Shown one piece after another: positions 55,668 through 64,000 of a DNA stretch of 64,000 nt. A model generated the notes under the pieces. It searched no databases, was not told where the DNA came from, and saw only the letters and a program-made list of their open reading frames with translations. This DNA is from Sophora flavescens (Eukaryota > Streptophyta > Magnoliopsida > Fabales > Fabaceae). Location: NCBI GenBank assembly GCA_030762895.1, contig CM061070.1:31771652-31835651 (forward strand). Reading direction: 5' to 3'. The translations under genes were made by a program, and so were the position numbers. The first letter of the stretch is position 1. Each line of letters opens with the position of its first letter.

Positions 55668-56795
55668 TTAAGAGAAGAGAAGGATACCTAGCTTGGGTTG
55701 CCTCCCAAGAAGCGCTTGATTAACGTCCCGAGCTTGACTTATTAAGAAGCATCCACCTGGATCCCATAGTCTGTGGTACAGAGGCCAAGGGACGCTCATC
55801 ATATCAAATCCTCCACCCGGATCAAATGGTAATTGGAGTGGAGATCGTAGCAGCAATATGACCTTATTATCCACTCCACCCAGCCAGTGTGTGAAAACTC
55901 CATTGACCTCTTCAATTATGAACTCACTTCCTCTCGGGTCAAATGGTGTTTTCACGAGGAAGTGTGCTAGACAAGTGGGAGGGTCTAATTTACCGGTGTC
56001 CACACATGCATGCAAGCCAACATATTTATTTAACGCATCCAAATCAGGTTGCTTGGCAAGCATGGTGGAATCCTCCGCCACTTTATCTTCATCTTGATCT
56101 CTACCCCCTTGCTCCAGTGCCTTGTCCTTTGCCAACTCCTCTTCCTTAGGTTGCTCTTCCTCAACATGTGGTTGTTCCGGGGCCATGACACTTGCCAATT
56201 CCTCTTCCTTAGATTGTTCTTTCTCAACATGTGGTAGTTCTTCCTCAACTCCCTGAGAACTAGTTACACCCCAGTCATATCCCAACACCCCATCGCTTCT
56301 AGTTGTTATGGCTTCGCATGGGCTCTTAGGGTGGTTCTCGGCATCACCTGGGAAAGTCTCTGTGAAACGCTCATTTTGTTGTTCTACGAGCTGACCCAAC
56401 TCCTCTACCGCCGCATTTGCCTTCTCAAATGATATCTCCATAGAACTCGCCAACTTATCCATTGCCGTATTTGCCCTCTCAAGAGCCAACTCCCAAGGTT
56501 GTGGCTGCCAATTCTGTTGAGGTAGTTGTTGCCAATTTTGTTGAGGTTGTGGCTGCCATGCTAGACCACCGCCATCATTACTCCAAGCAAAATCCGGATG
56601 GTCTTTACTCATATCACCCCAATATTGATTCTGACTCTGATAGTTGTTCTGGGGCACGCTGTCATTATGCCATGGTTCCACATAAACTTGAGGGAAGTAG
56701 AACGGACAACTCCAAGTGTCATGGTTCCCATCACAATACTCGCAACCCGGAAGCATTCCTTCGTGTACCTCGCATACAAAACAAGGCAAGACCAA
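55668..56795 (-). CDS. Element B ORF, gag C-terminal derivative with conserved tail
   Basis: The frame has 375 codons and starts about 125 bases inside the primer site. Near the N-terminus is a knuckle-like CEYCDGNHDTWSC, then a Trp/Gln-rich stretch (WQPQPQQNWQQLPQQNWQP) and a coiled coil (residues about 105-145). CEAITTRSDGVLGYDWG resembles the Athila gag motif CKAITTRSG. An acidic region with two imperfect repeats of VEEEQPKEEELA follows. The tail is FDPRGSEFI, PFDPGGGFDMMSVPWPLYH, RLWDPGGCFLISQARDV and LLGRQPKL. The capsid domain and all enzymes are absent. It probably relies on an autonomous Athila relative. Confidence 0.65.
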   Translation of the reverse strand: MVLPCFVCEVHEGMLPGCEYCDGNHDTWSCPFYFPQVYVEPWHNDSVPQNNYQSQNQYWGDMSKDHPDFAWSNDGGGLAWQPQPQQNWQQLPQQNWQPQPWELALERANTAMDKLASSMEISFEKANAAVEELGQLVEQQNERFTETFPGDAENHPKSPCEAITTRSDGVLGYDWGVTSSQGVEEELPHVEKEQSKEEELASVMAPEQPHVEEEQPKEEELAKDKALEQGGRDQDEDKVAEDSTMLAKQPDLDALNKYVGLHACVDTGKLDPPTCLAHFLVKTPFDPRGSEFIIEEVNGVFTHWLGGVDNKVILLLRSPLQLPFDPGGGFDMMSVPWPLYHRLWDPGGCFLISQARDVNQALLGRQPKLGILLFS

Positions 56796-56943
56796 GTGGA
56801 ATCAAAGAAGTAGAGAGATATTATAAAATAAATAGAAAATAATAAAAATAAAAATAAGAACAAAAATAACTTAACCAAATAATCAAACTCCCTAGAATCA
56901 GAAAAATTGGTTGTGCCAATCCCTTAAACGGGCGCCAAAAACT

Positions 56944-58389
56944 TGTTGTGACTCCAGCAAGTGTACCGGTCGTCATAAGTAATAAAAATAACACGGTAAG
57001 TAAATACCGAGGTCGAACTCAAGGATTGGGATACCAATTCGACTAATCCGCTGGGAAGTCGGATACGTTCGGTCAAGTTACGAGAAAAGTGGTTGAGGAA
57101 GAGAGATTAATATCTAAATTCAATTAACTAGTCTAAATAAATAATTAACTAAAATTCAGAAAACTAAAATGTCCAAGGTCACAAATCCACCTACCCAATA
57201 TGTACACCCAAGTGATGATGAATTCCTCCTTAAATTCAATTACAATGTCAACCGGGACCCCTAAATTCTCCTAAATCCACTCTCGTGCTCATTAGGACGT
57301 ATTCGACGATTGGATTAATTACTTACTAGGTCTCATAATCTAATCTCGAATTCTGTTAATTCTTGTTCCCTATAAGGTTGCACCGATCTCCTACTCACTC
57401 TCGTGCAATATTCGATCGATGATCCTAATTCAAGTTCTAAACGCGAATCGCTGACTAAGCCTCATCACGTTAACAAGTCAATCACGCAACACATATGATT
57501 AACACAACCAAATCAGAATTAGAAAACGTGAATTGAATTAGAGGAGAAAGACATACATCATATAGAATCTACACTGCCATGGGTGGCTTCATCGTTCCCT
57601 CGGACGACGGGGATTAGTTCCTCATGCTCATAGACAAGCAATCGGAACTCATCCTAACCCTAAGAATTAAGAGAAGAGAAGAGGGAGACGCAGCACCAGA
57701 ATAAGGATTACAAAAGGCCTCTAAAAATTCTGATCCCAAAAAAAAATTCTTTAATTCTGTTTCGATCTGCTCTATTTATAAGGAGGCCACGCGTCGTCAC
57801 GGCGTGATGGTCATCACGGCCTGGCCGTGACGGCTTGCTTTTCGCACACTTCGGAATTTAAACCCTCGCGACGCGAAGGATGTCTCGCGACGCGAGTCTT
57901 CTTGTCACGGCCGTGATGTGAATCACGGCCAGCCGTGATGCTCTCTCGCCTTGTGTGGATTTTGGGTCACGGCCAGTGATACACATCACGGCTAGGCCGT
58001 GATGGTCTCTGTCTTGTGTGGTTTTAGATCACGGCCGTGATGCACATCACGGCTAGGCCGTGATGGTCTCTGACTTCCAAGTCTTCATTATTCGCGAGGC
58101 GAGCCTTCTGTTCGCGGGGCGAGACCTCCAAAACTGCTTTTTCCCATTGCTTCTTGACTTCCTTGATTCTCAGAGCTTCATTTATTTAACCTGAAACAAC
58201 GAAAGCAACCACAAGCGTAATTCTATTCAAAATAACCTAACAACTACACAAAAGACGCAAAACGAGTCAAAGTCCAACTTAGGAACAAAACAAGGCAAAT
58301 TTGGGCGAAAACGAGATTGAACTCGAATAAATTGGCACATAAACCCTAGTTCATCTAGTCATAAAACTAGATAAGCCAGAGGCTTATCA
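56944..58389 (-). repeat. Element B 5' LTR
   Basis: This is the promoter LTR of element B. A TATA stretch is at about 57770-57781, with the palindrome array 57786-58125 upstream of it in the element's sense. It has the same length as the sister LTR despite many small indels. Confidence 0.9.
57786..58125. promoter_or_regulatory. GC-rich palindrome array, element B 5' LTR
   Basis: Sister copy of 53684-54024. Several 1-3 base indels fall within palindromes (for example CACGGCGTGA for CACGGCCGTGA), more densely than elsewhere in the LTR. Confidence 0.8.
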
Positions 58390-58394
58390 CTGTC

Positions 58395-59532
58395 CAATAT
58401 GATTTTCTAGATTCCTCATGCTACAGCCTGACTCTGAAACTGAGCTTTTGTTTCTATCATGAAGGCTTTAAGTACAGCTTCCAAAGACAAATCCTGGTTG
58501 CTAGATTGAGCTTGTTGTTGTTGTTGAGGTTGCTGCAGCCACTGTTGTTGGGGCGAGTATCCAGGATAATTCACAGATCCAGATTCCCAAAACAGTTTTC
58601 AAATAAGTGCTCCCCTCCATAGTACACACATGATACAACATCAGTTTGGAAATATTGTTGCTAATTTCCCATAGGATCATTCATTACAGCTTGGTTTACA
58701 GAGATGCTCTGGTTAGCCATGGTTAAAATTTTCACCATGTTTGCAGAAATTTCAGTCCCTTCATGAACTTTTGTTGTAGCACTTGATTTGCTGGAGCATA
58801 GCCTAGCACTGGGCCATTGATGACTATTTGCAGTAATGCTTTTAATCAGGGCATATGCTTCATTATAAGACTTGGTCAGCAATGTGCCACCTGTTGAAGC
58901 ATCTAACATCATTATTGCATCAAGCAACAATCCATCATATAAATGCTCCATTTGAATGCAGATAGGAATTCCATGACGAGGGCATCTGCTTAACAACTCC
59001 TTAAACTCTCCCAAGCCTCAAACAGTGATTCATCATCCATTTGCTTGGATGAGGTTATGTCATTCCTCATCCTAGCATTTTTAGTAGAGGGAAAGTATCT
59101 AATGAGGAACTTTTCATCTAAGTTGTTCCACTCATCCACTGAGTTGGTCTCTAAACAATATAACCAAGTTTCAGCCTTCCCACTCAAAGAATATGGAAAC
59201 AATCGCAGCCTGAAGGCATCATCAATAACGCCTGGGTATTTAAAATTAGTAGCCACATCCAGAAATTGTTTCACATGTAAGTGAGGATCTTCAATTGTAG
59301 CTCCACTGAATTGCCCCATTGCTTGCAACATTTGAAACATAACGGGCTTGAAATCAAAGTGAGGGGCTGTGATCTCAGTTCTCACAATCCCTATGTTCAG
59401 AATTACTGGATCAAAGAGTGCATATCCTCGTATAGCACTATTCCTATCATTGGCCAATGCCATGCTGTCAGGTTGCTTTGTTGTAGCTATTTCAACCAGA
59501 ACAAGTACTGTTGCTACGATACTCACTTGCAA
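58395..59532 (-). pseudogene. Athila-like gag, N-terminal and central part
   Basis: The frame reads VEIATTKQPDSMALANDRNS, then DPHLHVKQFLDVATNFKYPG, the typical N-terminal capsid region of plant Athila/Tat gag. It continues through FRLRLFPYSLSGKAETWLY, DEKFLIRYFPSTKNARMRN and ISSKQMDDESLFEAWE. A frameshift near 59000 moves it to FKELLSRCPRHGIP, MEHLYDGLLLDAIMMLDAST and SYNEAYALIKSITANSHQWP. A glutamine-rich stretch leads to the insertion point of element B. It forms capsids in intact relatives; here it is dead. Confidence 0.8.
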
Positions 59533-59620
59533 AAATCAGTTGTCCTAACTAAAAGAATGACTAATCTGAAAATTGGAATTTAAACACCATTGCTAATCCC
59601 CGGCAACGGTGCCAACAACT

Positions 59621-61018
59621 TGTTGCGTTAAAAAGTGCAATGTGCAAGTATACACAATCGTAACAAGTAATAAATAGTAAGTAAGAGATCGTTCCCACGA
59701 GGATTATAATGTTGTAGAAATTACCAAAATTCAGATTAATTGTTCTTGGAAGTTAAGATTAAGGGGTAACCAAATAGTGTGTGAAAGTGTTATTTTCAAA
59801 TATTAAAAAGGACAATATTAAAAGACAGTAATAAGAGAACAAGATAATAAAATGGGGTTGTGAACAAAGATGGGTGAAACATCTACTTGGTATGATCCCT
59901 TGTAGTTTCGAGTTTAGCTTGATTATGCTTCGCCATGTTGCAAAAGATTTAGATCTAGGAAATTAAAGTTGTGTTTTCCAACACTTGAAAGGTAAGGTTC
60001 ATTAAATGCCTTATATTCCTAGATTCATATTAATTACACCCTCTTATTAATAAACATGTTCCAGCTAGCTTAAGGAATTGAATTATTATTCCTAATCCAT
60101 TCAACATCTACTAATTTTCCAATTAGAGACTTAACCCTTATCTCATAACCAAACCACTTAACTTCACTTTTCCAAGTTCAACAAGCTAAAGTTCTATTTA
60201 AGATGGCCATGCTTAAATAAAACAACATATAAACACAGATTAAGAGAAAATGCAGCAGCAAAGCATCACCTAACAGCAACTAACATTCATTACAAGTTCA
60301 GCATACCAGTACGCTGCAGCAAACTGGCTCATACTGAGCTTACAAAATCTGGAAATAAAATAAGAACTGGAAGAAGCCATGGGAGCACGAAAATGATCAA
60401 TGGAGAGGAGGAAGAAGACCCTCCAGCTATTGTCTTGCGCCCCTAGCTGCTATCCTCTGATATGAGGCAGCCCCCCTCTTTTAAAAGTATGGAATATTCC
60501 CCTTTTTTAGGGTTTTACAAAGGCACTTTTCTCTTTCCTACTTTTGGGCCAACCAAAATAATATTAAAATAAGTTTCTTGGCCCAATTCATTAACTGCAC
60601 CAAGACAAAACCCATTGCATGTGACTGAGCCACATCGTCAGCTTTTAAGACAGCCTAGCAGGAGAGAGAAAGTGGTCCTGCTTTTGTCCTATTCTGATAA
60701 GTAGTTCGCGTCCATATGCTGCAGCATGACCAGACCATTTTCCAGCAGCTTGTTAGGAGTTCGCGCCCAGATGCTGCAGCATGCCCAAAGCATTTTCCAA
60801 CAGCTGGTCTAAACTTCAACAAAAACCTAACAAAACTCAAGAAACACATTAAACATATTCCTAGACACTCAAAAACAAAAAATTAAATGAAATTTATAAA
60901 ATGACATATATTACACTAAACTAACTTAAAACACCTAAAACATCCGCATGAAATACTTAAAGATTACAAAAACTCAAGCTAAGAAAGAGTAAATAACTGT
61001 CATTTCTAAGAGTTATCA
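59621..61018 (-). repeat. Athila-like 5' LTR (unpaired)
   Basis: TGATAACTC on minus starts at 61018, and CAACA ends at 59621, 7 bases before the primer site. It holds a direct repeat with TTCGCGTCC/TTCGCGCCC and the palindrome ATGCTGCAGCAT at about 60715 and 60769. No partner LTR is in the window. Confidence 0.7.
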
Positions 61019-62058
61019 ATGACTGTGTTGATTATGCCATGAAAATTGATGTTATATTAACCTTATTTTATAAGAATATAGTTTTAGTTTAATAGAAATT
61101 CATAATATATAAAGATAGATTTGAGGAGTGAGGTAAATGATCCAAAGGATTAAATCAAGAACACATAGGCTTTGATCTTGAGTGTTAAGTTACTGAATTA
61201 GATGAATGATATCTTAGGCCTAAATGCTATAGCAACTTGATATGATATAGAGATTTTAGGATATTCTTAGATAATTAAGAGTATTCATTTTTTAATCTTA
61301 TCTTATAGATTTTTAAATAAAGTTAGTTAAGAGACCTTATCTTATAGATTTTAAAGAAGAGTTAGTGAAAGAATTTGATTTCAATGATAGCTAATAAAGC
61401 TAAGTTATTAATATTAATAAATACGTTGAGGTTTAGATTTTTAGATTAAGTTAATGATCTAAATGAGTACCTAAACAACAATAGTTAAGTTAGATTGTCA
61501 TTAGAAATGTTAATAATAATAATTTGTAATGGGATTTACGATTGCATGTGTTTTACCTCGTTGTTGCTATGATGATGATGGTTGACTGCCTTGTTTGTTA
61601 ATATTGATTTGTTGTTGATGTCTTGATAATGATATATTATGTCGATGTTGTTGTTATCCTCGTTGAGGAATGTTGTTGTTGATCAATGTTAATGAATGCT
61701 AATGTTGGTTAAGACGATAACGATGAGTTATCATCCGTTGATGTTGTTAAAATTTGATACTTATTAGTCAAAGTTGACTTTGATACTTATTGGTCAAAGT
61801 TGTTGAACCATGATTAATGGTGTTGATGGAGGTGTTTGTTAATGATTAATTATGTGCTAGCATACATGCATTCATGCTTGAAGTTGTTAGTTGGGGGAAG
61901 TTACAATGAAAGGGGAGTTCGCCCGAGAGTATGGTGAACTGATCGTCCATGGTGATCCATGCTAGATTTAGGTGGGTCGTGGCCCTCCGTGGTGATGCAT
62001 CCGGGAGTAAGGTGCATCGGCTATCCAAGGGGTTCACCCAGGGTTTGGTGGACTGTCT
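61019..62058 (+). mobile_element. Unassigned repetitive segment, probably the middle of a gypsy LTR
   Basis: This is AT-rich, non-coding DNA with TTGTTGATG-type runs. At 61910-62058 lie tandem short hairpins: TTCGCCC/GGTGAA, GATC/GATC, GATGCATC...GGTGCATC, GTTCACCC/GGTGGAC. The arrangement is like the LTR arrays elsewhere in the window. It is cut at 62058 by the next LTR. Termini are not visible. Confidence 0.4.
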
Positions 62059-64000
62059 GTAACACCCCGATTTCCACTGTTTCAAAATAATCGAAATGCG
62101 ATCGATTATTTGTATATATTTATATGAGTATTAGAAAATTATTTTAAATAAACGGAGTTCATCACTCAATCCTACTTGAATGTAGGAAGCTACGATTAAA
62201 ATTTAGGTTGAAACGACGGGCGAATCCCGACCCGCTATTTTCACTGACAGTATATTTATACTGCTCAAAAGACCTAATTTTAATTCGTGAACGAAATACT
62301 TAAGGTTTTTATTTTATTTCCAACAATTCTGTATTTTTAGAATTATTTCAGAAAAAATAAAATAATTTACGTTTTTCGGGCGTAATACGTAATCGCGTGA
62401 GCGGCAGAATGGATTTCGGAGTTTCCAAGAGCAGATGAAGAGTTTATCTTAGGATTTTGAGATGATTCATGGGGATGAGGTTTCCTATGTCATGCTTAAG
62501 CTTAAATCTTTTGGTGGGCCCCACAAAAATGAATCCAAGCCCAAATTTATTAGGCCCATGCACAAGCCCATGAGGGAGAAGAGGCTGCCCTCATTATTTT
62601 TGGATGAGCCAAGATTGTTCTAGAATGCTCTACATTTTTCTACACTATTCTACAAGATTCTACTACATTCTATTATCTTCTCAAGTCTTCTCAAACATTC
62701 TAGTTTTTTCTTAAAATATCTCATGAAGAAAAATCAGCCAAGAATAGTCAAGATAATACCACATTTAATGTGGCAAATGGTCATCATTACAATTTATTGG
62801 CAATTTGCAAAATAGTCCTTATACTTTTGGAATCTTTGCAAAATGGTCCCTAGGAATTATTTGCATTTAAATCCTTTGAACAAGACAAATCATCCCAAAT
62901 AGATCCTTCCAAGATGGCTCAATCAACCTCTATAAATACCCTCCCTCACATTTCATTTAGTTTCTATTGCCTTTTTGTTCAAAAACTCTTAAGTTCATTA
63001 GTCTTTTAGTGTCAAATTTGTGAAGCAAGTTCTTGGATTTCCTTTGTCTTTGATCTTCAAGAGGTGAATCCTAATCTTCTTCCTTAATCATGTATATGTT
63101 CTTCAATAAATTTCTTGATTCAAAGTTGGTTTCATATTTGTTCATCACTTTTAAGTTTCAAAACCTAGAACTTTGAAAAGTCATAATAAATTCTAGAAAA
63201 ATCTCATGATGTTGAAACCACTTTCTATATTCTTGATATCATGCATATTATCTAAATCCAAGATCATGATGTAATCAAAAAATTTCTTTCCTAAAAACCT
63301 AGCCTTGGCCGAATCTATTAGTATAGGTTTGGTAGAGTTTTGTTCATGTGTTGTCATGTATGATCATGTATTCCATATGACATGTATGTCTACACACTCT
63401 AATCCATGATTAGTTCATTAAAATGAAAATCTTCACTCAAAAATTTATATGTTGGCCGAACCCTAGATGGGTGAGATTTGATGAGTTTTTGCTCAAAGTT
63501 TTCATAAATGATCTTGGTAATCAAGCTATTAGTATGTATTCTTAATAAATCCAAGTTGGTTTAGCAAACTAAAAACCCTAGCCCCATGAACATGTTAAGG
63601 CCGAATCTAAGTATATGAGAGTTAGGAAGTTTTGAGTTTAAAATTTAGTTGTTTAGCCACTAATCCATGATCTTGGTTGATTAAGGACCATTAAGCAATG
63701 ACTTAATCATGATTAGGAATTTTAGTCACCCGAAACCCTAGAAGCCGTGACCATGTAGTGGGGTTTTGGATGTTTTTAGTTTCTTGATTTGTTTTATTGT
63801 TGATTTGGTTGAAGGTGGTTGTGTTAACTCGTGGCGGGATAACGAGGATCGTCGTGTACGTGTTTCCGGTGATAACTCAGGTGGGAGAAAGAACCATCCC
63901 ATCGTCGGAACCGATAAGTAGTATATAATTTATAATAATGGTGTAGGGCAACCTAAACCCTACCAGTGGTCGAGTAATCGACAATACCAAAATCGTATTG
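62059..64000 (+). mobile_element. Gypsy LTR, same family as the solo LTR at 42866, running off the right edge
   Basis: It starts TGTAACACCCCG. Phrases match the solo LTR in order: AGACCTAATTTT, CGTGAACGA, GTGGGGGAAAGAACC-like GTGGGAGAAAGAACC, CCATCGTCGGAA, GGTCGAGTAATCGACAA. It contains no coding region. Whether it is solo or part of a full element cannot be seen. Confidence 0.75.

Larger units (their letters stand above)
52839..58389 (-). mobile_element. Non-autonomous LTR element B (5.55 kb), Athila-derived, nested in Athila gag
   Basis: The LTRs are 52839-54284 and 56944-58389, each 1446 bp, TGATAAGCC...CACAACA on minus. Target duplication CTGTC is perfect (52834-52838, 58390-58394). The primer site on minus, TGGCGCCCGTTTAAGGGA (56920-56937), is a tRNA-Asp variant. 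The purine tract AAGTTTGGGGTATT is next to the left LTR. One long ORF is present and no pol genes; 54330-55660 is non-coding and T-rich. The architecture equals that of element A although most of the LTR sequence does not match. Confidence 0.85.
42735..61018 (-). mobile_element. Athila-like gypsy fragment (5' LTR and gag), split by two later insertions
   Basis: The 5' LTR at 59621-61018 (TGATAACTC...GCAACA on minus) is followed by the primer site TGGCACCGTTGCCGGGGA (59597-59614), a tRNA-Asp type used by Athila elements. Gag then runs 59532 to 58395. It is interrupted by element B (TSD CTGTC), resumes 52833 to 52439, is interrupted by the solo LTR (TSD CCTTT), and resumes 42865 to about 42735. 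No protease, polymerase or 3' LTR follows, so the left side is truncated. Confidence 0.75.

Overview
This window is nuclear DNA of a flowering plant, most likely a papilionoid legume: AT-rich, short-exon genes with GT-AG introns, and dense nested plant retrotransposons. The legume call rests on remembered resemblance of the NF-YA N-terminus and of the repeat families, and was not tested by any search. Exon borders were read by eye from splice signals and reading-frame continuity, without transcripts.

Two host genes are visible, both on the minus strand. At 1-1148 lie the first three coding exons of an NF-YA (CCAAT-binding) transcription factor gene, whose DNA-binding domain lies beyond the left edge; its spliced leader reaches to about 2.6 kb. 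At 14197-28700 is a complete ataxin-2/CID4-type gene: 14 coding exons whose phases all agree, predicted 641 aa, with Sm-like, LsmAD and PAM2 regions, plus a non-coding first exon near 30.04-30.27 kb. Its introns hold a Reina-like gypsy element, a small gag-only copia element, two solo LTRs and a SINE.

Between the two genes (2.6-13.8 kb) lie a long-TIR element, a CACTA transposon deletion derivative with 3-bp TSD and a nested MITE, and a full-length but broken Tnt1-like copia element.

From 30.33 kb to the right edge everything recognised is nested transposable element. A MITE just upstream of the CID4 leader was hit by a LINE, which was hit by a Tekay-like chromovirus with 1.8-kb LTRs. Further right an Athila-like gag element on the minus strand (about 42.7-61.0 kb) was invaded by two insertions. 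One is a 3.8-kb solo LTR (42866-52433) that itself hosts non-autonomous element A (43510-49277). The other is the related element B (52839-58389). Most of these insertions have matching target-site duplications, so the order of insertion can be read.

The least explained structures are inside LTRs. Elements A and B, with otherwise different LTRs, both carry arrays of GC-rich palindromes directly upstream of their TATA box. They also share an ORF tail and a tetraloop hairpin beside the polypurine tract. The Tekay LTR carries eight tandem mini-hairpins whose stems change in a compensatory way around a constant CGAA(A) linker, and two other LTR types carry analogous hairpin arrays.
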